Shown here: one piece after another, positions 8,213 through 17,003 of the stretch
Numbering within the stretch: the first letter of the stretch is position 1
Layout of the letters: each line of letters starts with the position of its first letter
Origin: JBCCMQ01 sp039026235
Lineage (GTDB): Bacteria > Pseudomonadota > Alphaproteobacteria > Rhodobacterales > Rhodobacteraceae
Assembly (NCBI GenBank): GCA_039026235.1
Contig: JBCCMQ010000012.1
Coordinates: forward strand, 1-64,000
Length of the DNA stretch: 64,000 nt
Direction of reading: 5' to 3'
Translations under genes and position numbers: made by a program
The notes under the pieces: model-generated
Told to the model about the DNA's origin: nothing
What the model saw: the letters and a program-made list of their open reading frames with translations, nothing else
Database searches by the model: none

Positions 8213-10678
8213 ATGCGCTTTAGACGATTGATTATGCACAGCTTGAAACGCGGAATGCTCATTTTGGTGTCCGTTCCCTTGCTTGTTGCCGTCGTCGTCT
8301 CAACCTTTCTTTTGGCATCCGAGTTGCGGCGGTACACCGACGCGCACCGGACCGCCGGGATGAAGGACTTAATATCCAGCATGAGCGCCCTGATCCACGA
8401 GCAACAGAAAGAACGAGGGGCCACCAGTGTCTTTCTCAGCAGTGGTGGACAGCAGTTCGGCCCTGAACTGTCGGCACAGAGGAACCTAACCGATCAGGCC
8501 GCATCTGTCGTCCTTTCAGGTATTGACCTGCACGGTCAGGTTGGCGGACCCGAAATCTCTGCGTACCTAGCCGATGTTGCCAGCGTGCTTTCCAAGCGCG
8601 ACGGCGTAAGGCAGTTGGTCGATCAGCTTGATATCGCAACGCCCGATGCGCTCGGACATTACACGGCGCACAACGCAACAATGCTAACGACAATTGTCAG
8701 CATCGGGTACCTCTCGGACAGCACGCGCGTAGCTCAGAAGGTTGCGAGCCTCGAAGCGCTGCTCGCCGCAAAGGAATTCTCTGGCATCGAACGCGCTATC
8801 GGTTCCGGCGGCTTTGCAGCCGGAGCTTTCGACTTCCAGAGACTGCGTCTGATGGAGCGGCTGATCACCCGTCAGAATGATAATCTTGCGCGCTTCGAAA
8901 CAATTGCCGAAGGTGGTTTCAAAGCGGCCGTCGCAGCGATCGGTAAACTCGACGAAACGCAGGAAATAGTGCGCCTGCGCGGCGTCGCCTTTTCCTCTTT
9001 CGAAACAGGTGACTTGCAGAATGTGACGGCTGCGGATTATTTCGGCCTAACCACGGTTCGGATCGACGCCTTCAAGGATGTTGAAGACCGGCTTGTTGCA
9101 GACATAAGCGCGTCTGCCAAAGAAATCGCGCGATCATCGCTGATTGTCGTCCTGCTTTTGGCGGGCGGCGTGCTGTTTGCTGCGGCCACCGCGGCCTGGA
9201 CCACGACCTATGTCGTCCGCAATATGACGAAAGAGGTGCGGCGCATATCCGACGCGGGAGATCGGCTTTCCCAGGGCGATGAAACGGCAGAACTGCCGCA
9301 AGATTGCCCAAAGGAACTCGGGCGCATCGTCTGGTCGATCAACTCTTTCAAAGAAAGCGTAGCCGCCGCGAAGGAACGCGAGCGCGAGGAGCTGGAAAGG
9401 AAAAAAAAGGCGAAGAGAGAGGCCCGCGAAGAAGACCAAAAGCTACAGGAACAGGAAAGACAGCGCACGGAACGCGAGGCCTTCGAAGCGAAAGAACAGC
9501 AGGAACGCATGCAGGCATACGCCGCCGAGGTTTCGGCGATCGTCGCTGCCTGTGCTCAGGGCGATTTCACCAAGAAAATCGACATCGCCGGAAAAGACGG
9601 TGTATTCGGCGAAATCTGTCGGGATCTAAACACGCTCGTTCAGGCCGTGGACGACGGGTTGTCAGCAGCGGGCGGAGCCCTGGAACGGGTTGCAAACGGC
9701 GACTTGACCCGGCCGATGCAAGGCCATTTCAACGGTGCATTCGCAGATCTACAGCGCAATACGAATGCGATGATTGGGTCCTTGAGCGCGCTGATCGGCG
9801 CCATCGACGGCAGCACAGAAAACCTTTCCACATCCTCGATGGAGTTGCGCGACACCTCGCAAGGTCTGTCTAAGCAAGCAGAGCAAAACGCTGCTTCTCT
9901 CGAGCAGACTTCGGCGGCCTTGGAACAGCTCGCGGCGAACATTTCCCAGGTCAACGAGAACGTTGTAGAGGCCAACAACAACGCCACGGTTGCCAAGGAT
10001 ACCGCCCAAGAGAGCGGGACCATAGCAAGCGATGCGGCACAGGCGATGACCAAAATCGCCGAAGCATCGAAGGAAATTGCGGGTGTCGTCACCGCAATCA
10101 ATGACATTTCCTTTCAAATCAACCTTCTTGCGCTCAATGCCGGTGTCGAGGCTGCCCGGGCGGGTGATGCAGGCCGTGGATTCTCCGTCGTCGCGTCAGA
10201 GGTTCGTCAGCTTGCACAGAAGGCTGGCGAAGCGGCCACGGAAATCGAAGAGGTTATCAGCCGAAGCGATGTCGCCGTTTCGGAGGGTGTGACAAAAGTT
10301 CAAAACACCCAAAGATCCTTTGAGAAGATATCGGAAAGCGTGATTGGCATATCGGACCGAATTGAGCATGTCGCCCATGCAATCTCGGAACAGGTGACCG
10401 GGATCGGAGAGATCACCAGTGCTGTGTCCCAGATAGACGGCAACACCCAAAAGCAGGCAGCCTCTTTCGAAGAGGTCACAGCGGCTAGTGCCCTTCTTTC
10501 CAATGAAGCTGAGGGGCTTACCCGATCGATTTCACAGTTCAACACCGGCGCCGCGCCGCAGGCGGTCGAGGCGGCACCCCACGCGCAAGCGGCGCGTGCC
10601 AGCCACGGTGGGACACACATGGCCGGCGCCGGGAACCTCGCCTTGGCTGCGGATCAGGAGGCATGGAAAGAGCTATAG
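8213..10678 (+). CDS. Methyl-accepting chemotaxis protein with NIT sensor domain
   Basis: An 821-residue chemoreceptor. Transmembrane helix 1 is about residues 12-35. The periplasmic part (about 45-300) carries the NIT-domain hallmark SALIHEQQKERGATSVFL. Helix 2 is near 305-325, and HAMP-like segments follow, including one around ERVANGDLTRPMQG. Between them lies an unusually charged helix (about 375-440) rich in E, K, R and Q, likely a coiled coil. The signalling tip INDISFQINLLALNAGVEAA and GRGFSVVASEVRQLAQ is canonical. NIT domains are proposed to sense nitrate and nitrite, but many respond to other ligands. No CheA/CheW genes are nearby, so it would join a chemotaxis array encoded elsewhere. 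A strong TAAGGAGG precedes the start. Confidence 0.95.
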   Translation: MRFRRLIMHSLKRGMLILVSVPLLVAVVVSTFLLASELRRYTDAHRTAGMKDLISSMSALIHEQQKERGATSVFLSSGGQQFGPELSAQRNLTDQAASVVLSGIDLHGQVGGPEISAYLADVASVLSKRDGVRQLVDQLDIATPDALGHYTAHNATMLTTIVSIGYLSDSTRVAQKVASLEALLAAKEFSGIERAIGSGGFAAGAFDFQRLRLMERLITRQNDNLARFETIAEGGFKAAVAAIGKLDETQEIVRLRGVAFSSFETGDLQNVTAADYFGLTTVRIDAFKDVEDRLVADISASAKEIARSSLIVVLLLAGGVLFAAATAAWTTTYVVRNMTKEVRRISDAGDRLSQGDETAELPQDCPKELGRIVWSINSFKESVAAAKEREREELERKKKAKREAREEDQKLQEQERQRTEREAFEAKEQQERMQAYAAEVSAIVAACAQGDFTKKIDIAGKDGVFGEICRDLNTLVQAVDDGLSAAGGALERVANGDLTRPMQGHFNGAFADLQRNTNAMIGSLSALIGAIDGSTENLSTSSMELRDTSQGLSKQAEQNAASLEQTSAALEQLAANISQVNENVVEANNNATVAKDTAQESGTIASDAAQAMTKIAEASKEIAGVVTAINDISFQINLLALNAGVEAARAGDAGRGFSVVASEVRQLAQKAGEAATEIEEVISRSDVAVSEGVTKVQNTQRSFEKISESVIGISDRIEHVAHAISEQVTGIGEITSAVSQIDGNTQKQAASFEEVTAASALLSNEAEGLTRSISQFNTGAAPQAVEAAPHAQAARASHGGTHMAGAGNLALAADQEAWKEL

Positions 10679-12041
10679 GTCGCGGAGCGCTCTCAGACGA
10701 GCAAGAGCCGCCGCCCTAGCGCCGCGCGAACCAAGCTTTTTTCGGGCTGAACCAATGCCGTTCCGCACGGGTGGCTGCCCGATCCGTGTGAAGAGCCATT
10801 TGGGAAGAGAGGCGACGGTGCAGATCTCACCTGCTGTTCATGACCCGTAGGCTCTCATCAGGCCGTCTGCACTTCCAGGTCCGTGGGACATTTGGGCTCT
10901 GTATATTCCTTACCAAAGAACCGACCGACGGCGTTGTCTCGGACGGGTGGCGGGCGACATCCACGACCTGTTCGGTTTTGAGGGGTCCAAAGGGTTCTCG
11001 CCGGCCGAAAAATCGACGCTTCGTTTTACCAGTGACGCTGGGCAGCCGCCCGCCCGGAAAACCAAGGCGCACATTTCAGATCCGCGCCGATACCATGCGG
11101 ACCGGCGGCCACACGAGCTTATCATCGTCATGGTCGCGCGCGCGCCTGTCGACAGGTCGAAAGGCCAAGGTGCCGGTCACCAACAGAACCCGCCCGGCCT
11201 GCGCCTTGCGCGCCCTGTCCAAAACCGGCCGGCGCCTTAGAGGACATCTGTGCTAGCCCCGGGAACAGCGCCGGCCATTCACGTCCGAATTCGGGCTTTG
11301 GGGCCGAGGTTAAGAACAGACTGCCAATCGTGACCTCAATCGGCACCGACGAGTGAGGTGATCCCGCGCCCGAACCGCACAGATTATCAAAAGCAGTTCG
11401 ACAAGGTTAAGCCCAAAGCCAGTACCCCAAATGTCTTAGGCCAGAAACAATCCGATTTGGTCTGCCACTTTGAACCGGCGACATAGACCTGTTGTCGGAT
11501 TGGAAACGAGACAACCAACGTTCATGTTGAGCCGCTTTGCCCAGCGCGTTCAAATCTCGGTCGGCGTGAATTTGGTTGGAAAGGACAGAAGACCATTTAA
11601 CCGGTGGCTTGGTTGCCCAGGAAACCTGCGGCTGTCGAAATTATTCGTGAGACCTTTGTAAAACCAAGAGTGGCGGCGGCTGCCGCGATAGCCCAGGCTA
11701 TCAGGACAAAAGCTGCCCAGACCGATACGAAACATTTCTCATTGTTGTATTCCTAGACGTTGAACACTTGACTTACGGCTTGCGCAGCGCCCCTCGTCCC
11801 GCAGTTAACGAGCGTGTCCGATACGGAAAGGAGTGCAGCTTAGATCGTTCAGATCTGACCGATCCTGCCGTAAGTCTGATAGATCACGAGAGAGCTGTGC
11901 GAACTGATGCCAAAGTCAGCGGAACTCTGATGAGTTCACGGATCTCTTGATCACCAACGCCGGTGACGAAGTGCACTGACCCGTGGCGGGGCAACTCGGT
12001 CTGCCAACATGGGCAGGCGCCCAGACTAAGAGCTCTGCCGC
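10679..12041. other. Gene-poor region, 1.36 kb, no supported gene
   Basis: Several short frames exist on both strands but none shows a recognisable domain, a good ribosome binding site or plausible composition; most are arginine/proline-rich translations of GC-rich DNA. The stretch could be decayed coding DNA. No terminal inverted repeats or insertion-sequence ends were seen. Confidence 0.5.
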
Positions 12042-12866
12042 CTACCTTTTCTGAAGCTTCAGAATATCCGCGACCTGCAAAGGGATCCAATCGTGCGGGA
12101 TAAAGTGGCCGCCCGGGTGGACATCAAGCACCACGCGGCCATCGCGGCAATCCCAGGAGGTCCGCTCGAACGTCAGGAAGGGACGCGCATTCCAAGGTCC
12201 ATCCACGCGGCCTTCACCGCAGCCCAACTGATCGCGCCAGAGGGCGACGGGATATGTCGTGTCTCCGCCCTGGCCCATCGGAAAGGTCAGCACACTGTCG
12301 GCAAGGCCGAAGACCTGGCGCACCTCATCGGGTTTGCCATCGCAATCGACCGTCTGCGGTAGTGTTCCAGAGACAGCCAGCAACCCCGCGACCCCGTCAC
12401 CCGCGTCGCAGGCAAAGCGCCAAGCCATGTTGGCACCCCAGGAATACCCTGAGATGAAGATGCGACTGCGATCGATGGGAAACCGCTCGGCCGCGTCTTC
12501 AATTACCGCGAGCGCGAAGGCCGTATCGGGCGAGCCCTCTCGCCGGAACGACCATGTTGCGTTAAGACCATTAGGCGCAAGCACCAGCACATCCTCGGCC
12601 ACATCACCGGTGATGATGCGCCCATGCCGCACGATAAGCCCCCCCTGTCGTCCCCAACCGTGGAAGTGAAGAAGGACGGGCATGGGGGTCTTTCCGTCCC
12701 ATTTGTCCGGGACCCTCAGGTGGTAGGACCGATCCCCGATCTGGCATGGGTCCTGCCCGCTGCACGCAGTGGCAGGCGAGGTATGGGTGAGAAAAGTCAG
12801 AGTAGCGACAAACACGATCCACATGGCTATCGATCTAGGGCGAACTGATTGCACAGGGCAACGCAT
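12042..12866 (-). CDS. Secreted alpha/beta-hydrolase, polyhydroxybutyrate depolymerase/feruloyl esterase (LpqC) type
   Basis: A 274-residue protein with an export signal (hydrophobic MWIVFVATLTFL, ending near SPATAC) and an alpha/beta-hydrolase core. Visible elements are the oxyanion strand VLLHFHGWG, the nucleophile elbow GYSWG with the catalytic serine, and the terminal histidine region HPGGHFIP. This combination matches the LpqC/PHB-depolymerase-like esterases, which cleave esters of hydroxy acids or feruloyl groups outside the cytoplasm. The cysteine at the end of the signal could be a lipobox, making it a lipoprotein, but this is uncertain. Translation may begin at the internal ATG at 12824 instead. 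It stands alone, convergent with nothing obvious. Confidence 0.82.
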   Translation of the reverse strand: MRCPVQSVRPRSIAMWIVFVATLTFLTHTSPATACSGQDPCQIGDRSYHLRVPDKWDGKTPMPVLLHFHGWGRQGGLIVRHGRIITGDVAEDVLVLAPNGLNATWSFRREGSPDTAFALAVIEDAAERFPIDRSRIFISGYSWGANMAWRFACDAGDGVAGLLAVSGTLPQTVDCDGKPDEVRQVFGLADSVLTFPMGQGGDTTYPVALWRDQLGCGEGRVDGPWNARPFLTFERTSWDCRDGRVVLDVHPGGHFIPHDWIPLQVADILKLQKR

Positions 12867-13260
12867 TATCGCGTGATCTGCCGATAGTCCCAGTCATTGG
12901 CCCGAAAGCGGCGACCAACAAATCACGACCTGGCAGTCATGTTTGAGGAACGTGCCCGGTCGGACGTGTGTCATAGGATGAGATTGCGCCAATACCCTCC
13001 GCTGGGACTTTGGTCTCTAAGTCGATCATCGAATAAAAGCAGCATGGCAACCTATTTATTGGCGAATTCCGGCCAGCTTTCGATTTATGCACCCAATCGA
13101 TCCAACGTCAGAAGCAGCGAGGTTCTGACCTGCGCGCCATGGCGAATTGTCGCATTTGGTCTGTCTCGCCAATCTGATCGCCGCGCCGACACGTACCCCT
13201 ATCGCAAGCAAAAGCGCGAGCTGGCTGACGCATAAATCTCAGATTGAAAGGACACGTGCC
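12867..13260. other. Intergenic region upstream of the DoxX gene
   Basis: About 390 bases between divergent genes. No credible protein is seen. It should contain the promoters of the esterase and the DoxX-like gene; no specific site could be assigned. Confidence 0.4.
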
Positions 13261-13683
13261 ATGACCTTGGTCGAAACCGTTGCGGCCCAAAGCCTTAGAC
13301 TGCCGACTGTCCGCAGCGCCGATTGGTTTTTACGCATTCCTCTGGCTGCCATCATCATAGAACAGGGAACGTTTAAGCTCCCGGATATTGCGGCTCAGGC
13401 CGAAAGCTACGGGTTGCCTTTGGTGTTGTTCGCACTCGCGGCCTTTGCCGAGATTGCAGGTGGACTTGCAATGCTCTTGGGTGGGCTGGTGCGCAACAAT
13501 TGGATAACCGACATGGTAACGCGCCTTGGCGGGTTCGCGGTTTCCAGCGTCGTCGCCGGCGTGATTGTGATGATTTACTTCGGACCCTTCAGTGGTTGGC
13601 AGCTTCAGGGGATGCTGCTCGCAGCCGGGCTGTTCTTTTTGTTTCGCGGCAACGGCGATGTCGAACGCCGCAGGCTCATTTAA
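13261..13683 (+). CDS. DoxX-family small membrane protein
   Basis: A 140-residue integral membrane protein from the ATG at 13261, which is preceded by GAAAGGACACG. It shows four hydrophobic segments and the DoxX features: RIPLAAIIIEQGTFKL near the start, a small-residue-rich helix with FAEIAGGLAMLLGGL, and the last helix MLLAAGLFFLFRGNGD. DoxX proteins are membrane components of uncertain biochemical role, linked to quinone-dependent or thiosulfate-related redox complexes in some organisms. An in-frame ATG at 13147 would add an unlikely polar extension. A rho-independent terminator follows 14 bases after the stop. Confidence 0.85.
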   Translation: MTLVETVAAQSLRLPTVRSADWFLRIPLAAIIIEQGTFKLPDIAAQAESYGLPLVLFALAAFAEIAGGLAMLLGGLVRNNWITDMVTRLGGFAVSSVVAGVIVMIYFGPFSGWQLQGMLLAAGLFFLFRGNGDVERRRLI

Positions 13684-13697
13684 CCGCTGTCCCAGAG

Positions 13698-13725
13698 AGC
13701 CCGCATCGCACAAAGCGGGCTTTTT
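13698..13725 (+). terminator. Rho-independent terminator after the DoxX gene
   Basis: Inverted repeat AGCCCGC (13698-13704) and GCGGGCT (13715-13721) with a 10-base loop, followed directly by further T residues. Position and form fit termination of the DoxX transcript. Confidence 0.85.
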
Positions 13726-13986
13726 GATAACGCAAGCCAGATGCTGGCAACGAAGGGGCCTGAGATTGGCAAAAGCCCAAAGGGAGCGGCCGAGGGCCGG
13801 CCGTTGGCGCTGTAAGGCCCGTTCCATTTCTAACCGGTAGATCAACCGGCGGCCGAGCCGATGGGCCGGGCATTCTTTAGGCGAACCCATGGTTTCCGTC
13901 GCTGCCGCCCAAAGAGTGACGCACATTTATTTACGAACCGATTGCCGAGGTCTGCCACGCCTCTTGGCACCGGACCCATCAAGCGA
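13726..13986. other. Intergenic region between convergent units
   Basis: About 260 bases of GC-rich DNA between the DoxX terminator and the hairpin after the EF-Tu paralog. Short inverted repeats occur (for example CCGGT...ACCGG near 13840), but no gene is supported. Confidence 0.4.
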
Positions 13987-14015
13987 CCATGGCCCCGACA
14001 GAATCAGGGCCATGG
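13987..14015 (-). terminator. Strong hairpin downstream of the EF-Tu paralog
   Basis: Perfect 9-base stem CCATGGCCC (13987-13995) and GGGCCATGG (14007-14015) with an 11-base loop, 15 bases after the stop codon. There is no T-run on the minus strand, so it may stabilise the 3' end rather than terminate by itself. Confidence 0.5.
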
Positions 14016-14030
14016 CCTCATTACAGTCTT

Positions 14031-15218
14031 TCAGGTCGTAACCTCGGTCACGATGCCCGCGCCGACGGTTTTTCCGCCTTCGCGGAGCGCAAAGCGCACG
14101 CCTTTTTCAATGCCGACGGGCTTGTGAAGAGCGAACCCTATGTCAGCCTGCGATCCTGGCATGACCGGCAGATCATCGGTGACATCGATCACCCCAGTGA
14201 TATCGGTGACCCCAAAGAAGAACTGCGGGCTGTAACCGCTTGAGAACGCCGTATGCCGTCCGCCTTCCTCGGCCGTCAGAACGAAGATCTCAGCCCGACC
14301 CTTCTGAAAGGGTTGGATGACACCCGGTGCGCTCAGGATCTGGCCGCGCTGGACCTCATCGCGCTTCAGGCCACGCAGAAGAAGACCGACATTCATCCCG
14401 GCCCGGGCTTTTGGCACGTCCCTGCGGAACGCCTGCGTGCCCGTCACGACAAGCTCGACACCGTCGTTCGACAACCCAATCACTTCGACAGGCTGACCGA
14501 CGGATATCACGCCCCGCTCCACACGGCCGGACACCACGGTGCCGCGTCCGGGAATGGTATGCACGCCTTCGATTGGCATCATGAATGGGCTGTCGTAGTC
14601 CCGAACGGGGTCGGGAAAATGACGGTCCATCGCGTCCACCAGTTCCTTGACACACGCCACATCCGGCGCATCCAGATCACCGCGCAGAGCCGCTTCAAGC
14701 GCCCTTAGTGCCGAGCCAAAAATAAAGGGCGTTCCTTCATAGCCTTGCGCCTCAAGCAACGCGCCGGTTTCCAGCTTGATCAACTCGGCCATCTCATCGC
14801 GTTCCGCGTCCGTCAGGTTGTCCATCTTGTTAACGAAAACAACCATATTGGCCACGTTCACCTGGCGCGCGAGCAGAATGTGCTCGATCGTCTGTTTGGC
14901 CGCGCCTTCGGTGCCATCGATCAGCAGGATTGCCCCGTCCATCTGCGACGCGCCGGTGATCATGTTCTTCACATAATCGGCGTGCCCTGGGCAGTCGATG
15001 TGGGCATAGGTCCGGTTTTGAGACTCGTATTCCACGTGGCTCGTGTTGATGGTGATGCCCCGTGCCTTTTCCTCGGGCGCTTTGTCAATCTGATCGAAAG
15101 ACAAAGCCTGCCCACCCAGACGCGCGGCCTGGACCTGCGTCAGTGCAGACGTCAGGGTCGTTTTGCCGTGGTCGACGTGACCGATGGTGCCGACATTCAC
15201 GTTCAGTTTCATCGCCAT
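14031..15218 (-). CDS. tuf: Divergent elongation factor Tu paralog
   Basis: A 395-residue translational GTPase with the three-domain architecture and length of EF-Tu. G1 is GHVDHGKT (13-20), switch I contains ARGITINTSHVEYES, G3 is DCPGH with the catalytic histidine, G4 is NKMD, and G5 is in IFGSALRALEA. Domain 3 keeps EEGGRHT and REGGKTVGAG, which contact aminoacyl-tRNA in EF-Tu. Positions normally near-invariant differ: DGPMPQTREH reads DGTEGAAKQTIEH, and YRPQFYFRTTDVTG reads YSPQFFFGVTDITG. It is not beside rpsG/fusA or secE/nusG as usual tuf genes are. AAGGAGAAGAAAC precedes the ATG at 15218; the in-frame ATG at 15302 lacks such a site. It is likely a specialised second copy; the function is unproven. 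Confidence 0.9.
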   Translation of the reverse strand: MAMKLNVNVGTIGHVDHGKTTLTSALTQVQAARLGGQALSFDQIDKAPEEKARGITINTSHVEYESQNRTYAHIDCPGHADYVKNMITGASQMDGAILLIDGTEGAAKQTIEHILLARQVNVANMVVFVNKMDNLTDAERDEMAELIKLETGALLEAQGYEGTPFIFGSALRALEAALRGDLDAPDVACVKELVDAMDRHFPDPVRDYDSPFMMPIEGVHTIPGRGTVVSGRVERGVISVGQPVEVIGLSNDGVELVVTGTQAFRRDVPKARAGMNVGLLLRGLKRDEVQRGQILSAPGVIQPFQKGRAEIFVLTAEEGGRHTAFSSGYSPQFFFGVTDITGVIDVTDDLPVMPGSQADIGFALHKPVGIEKGVRFALREGGKTVGAGIVTEVTT

Positions 15219-15346
15219 GTTTCTTCTCCTTTGGCGTATGGTCGCCGTCCCACACACGCTGGCCAAGCGCCTATGAGACGGCCATTGGCATTGGCGCGCC
15301 AATCTCGTGTCAGACCAAACGGGGAAAGCATCTGGTCCGAAAGCAA

Positions 15347-15375
15347 AACCCCAGAGGCTGTGGCCATCCGGGGTT
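15347..15375 (-). terminator. Terminator-like hairpin between the leader ORF and the EF-Tu paralog (possible attenuator)
   Basis: Read on the minus strand, AACCCC (from 15375) pairs with GGGGTT (to 15347), with an inner GGC/GCC stem, followed by TTTTGCTTT. It lies between the 27-codon ORF and the EF-Tu-like gene, where an attenuator would sit. A second hairpin, GGAGGC...GCCTCC, lies at 15393-15408. Confidence 0.55.
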
Positions 15376-15392
15376 GCACTTCGGAACCAAGC

Positions 15393-15408
15393 GGAGGCCT
15401 GAGCCTCC
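15393..15408 (-). promoter_or_regulatory. Short hairpin just after the leader ORF
   Basis: Perfect 6-base stem GGAGGC/GCCTCC with a 4-base loop, 20 bases downstream of the leader ORF stop. It could be part of an attenuation structure with the neighbouring terminator-like hairpin. Confidence 0.45.
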
Positions 15409-15428
15409 GGATTTCTGTCAGAGGCGGT

Positions 15429-15512
15429 CTAGATTTCCCATGAATCAACAGCAGACGCGTCAGCTGCTGCTGATGCGGTGCGCAGGTTCTGGATTTCAAC
15501 AACCGATGTCAT
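15429..15512 (-). CDS. Small ORF, candidate 27-residue leader peptide upstream of the EF-Tu paralog
   Basis: The sequence ATG ... TAG encodes 27 residues, from MTSVVEIQNLRT, through an alanine/serine-rich middle, to SAVDSWEI. AAAGGGAAACCGC gives a ribosome binding site, and a sigma70-like promoter lies 28 bases upstream. It is followed by two hairpins and then the EF-Tu-like gene on the same strand. Six of nine residues in the middle run are alanine. It could be a regulatory leader whose translation controls readthrough, or a small secreted or modified peptide. No modification enzyme is adjacent. Nothing in it is recognised. Confidence 0.45.
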   Translation of the reverse strand: MTSVVEIQNLRTASAAADASAVDSWEI

Positions 15513-15539
15513 TGCGGTTTCCCTTTGACTAGACCAGCG

Positions 15540-15568
15540 TATCTAGGCGCAAGTAACGCGCATTGCAA
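15540..15568 (-). promoter_or_regulatory. Sigma70-like promoter for the leader ORF/EF-Tu paralog unit
   Basis: On the minus strand, -35 TTGCAA (15568-15563), a 17-base spacer, and -10 TAGATA (15545-15540). A transcript would start near 15533, about 20 bases before the leader ORF. Confidence 0.55.
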
Positions 15569-15808
15569 GTGAAGGAGGCGGGCTTCCGAAGAAGCCGGCC
15601 GTCAGGCGACGCTGCCACCTAAAGCCCGACGCGGAAATTACGCGCAAGATTTGGGCTGCTCAAGCAAACAGTGTTTTAGGAAGCCTCCCACACCCGTGGA
15701 TGCCTGCCGCTACCATACAAAGGTCTGCAACCGGCTGCTTGCACTCAGAGACAACCTGTTGGGTGGGCAAATTCCCATAAGTTTACGTGTCGAATTTTCG
15801 GCTGTCTT

Positions 15809-16624
15809 TCAGTGGGCGAGGAACACGGGCACTTTTGACTGAGCCATCACGTCCGTGGTCACGCCGCCAAAAAGATCATGGGCGAACTTCGAATGCTCAA
15901 ACGCGCCCATCACGATCAGCTTGACGTCGTTGGCTTCCGCTTCTGCCAGGATGGCCTTGGCTATGCTGCCTTTTCGACCCACGGTCCGCGCGGCGACTTT
16001 GATCCCGTGCAAACGCATATTGTCGACCATGCGGGCGGTGCCAGGAGGTTCGCCGCCGACGCTGAATAGCGTCACATTCGATTTCTCGGCCAGAATTTCC
16101 ATGGCGTCGCCCAAAGCCCGGGCCGCCGAGCGCTTACCGTCCCAGGCTACAAGAGCCCGGTCCGCAAGGCCGCCAGCATCGTAACTATCGGGGACCACCA
16201 GAACCGGACGCCCGCTTTTCAGCGCAAGGGCATCGGGGTTGGCGGCGAGATGGGCTTCTCGCTCATTTGCCGTCGGCATACCAGTTACAACAAGGTCATA
16301 GGCGTACGCAAACGCCGACAAGGGCCCGTCCGCGGCGGGATCCACTTCGACAAAATCCGCTTTGTCGGCGAGCCCCGCCGATTTGACTACAGCGTTAAAG
16401 CGCTCTGCGACATCGGCGATCAGGGCGGCGTCCGCTGCCTTAAGCTCATCCTTCAAACGACTGGGAAGCCTGGCGTAATAGCGTTCTTCCATCCGCGAAA
16501 TGCCGTGGCGCAGAACACCGGTAAGATGCGCCTTGTGATGCTGCGCGAGCTGGACGGCATGGCGCAAGCCACTGCCGCGGGCCGCGTCTCCGCTGTAGGC
16601 GCACAGGATGGATTTGATCGGCAT
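15809..16624 (-). CDS. Two-domain universal stress protein
   Basis: A 271-residue protein starting MPIKSILCAYSGDAARG at 16624, where GAGAGGAGCGCC supplies the ribosome binding site. It consists of two UspA-like halves. The first ends near GRPVLVVPDSYDA; the second runs from ALVAWDGKRSAARAL to the nucleotide-loop region IVMGAFEHSKFAHDLFGGVT and VPVFLAH. The second half keeps the G-2x-G-9x-G type ATP-binding spacing only approximately. Tandem Usp proteins take part in stress survival and signalling; the specific role is unknown. It lies 185 bases before the sulfatase operon end and is probably transcribed alone. Confidence 0.9.
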   Translation of the reverse strand: MPIKSILCAYSGDAARGSGLRHAVQLAQHHKAHLTGVLRHGISRMEERYYARLPSRLKDELKAADAALIADVAERFNAVVKSAGLADKADFVEVDPAADGPLSAFAYAYDLVVTGMPTANEREAHLAANPDALALKSGRPVLVVPDSYDAGGLADRALVAWDGKRSAARALGDAMEILAEKSNVTLFSVGGEPPGTARMVDNMRLHGIKVAARTVGRKGSIAKAILAEAEANDVKLIVMGAFEHSKFAHDLFGGVTTDVMAQSKVPVFLAH

Positions 16625-17003
16625 GGCGGCGCTCCTCTCAAACGGCGTGGGGTAGCCCCAGAGTGTTTCTTGCTTGCGGGGGCGCGGCGACCGGGAACCC
16701 TTGGGGTGCGCAATTCTTGGCCATGCGTCGCGCAAGGGTCGCGTTCGATAGAGCCGGTGTGTGTCGATCCAGACGCACGTTCCCAAAGCCCTGTGCGCGC
16801 GTTGCCAACGACGCAATGTCCCAATCGTTCAGAACAATCCGGTTGGGACCAATGACGGCTGCACACCAGGCCACGTTCAGGCCACACCGACGGCGGACAG
16901 ATTGAACTTAGTATCGAAGACCAAGATCCCACTGACAAAACTCTCCTTTGGGCATCAAGCCTTTGAACGCACCATCGCAGCGCGCTTGATCCGGGCGGCC
17001 ATT
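16625..17003. other. Intergenic region, no supported gene
   Basis: About 380 bases between two genes on the minus strand. A 78-codon minus-strand frame (16638-16874) has semi-natural composition but no recognisable domain or ribosome binding site, and may be a relic. Confidence 0.35.

Noticed and set aside
10679..12041. Several 60-140 codon frames as possible small genes
   Set aside because: They overlap each other on both strands, lack ribosome binding sites and have arginine/proline-rich noise composition.
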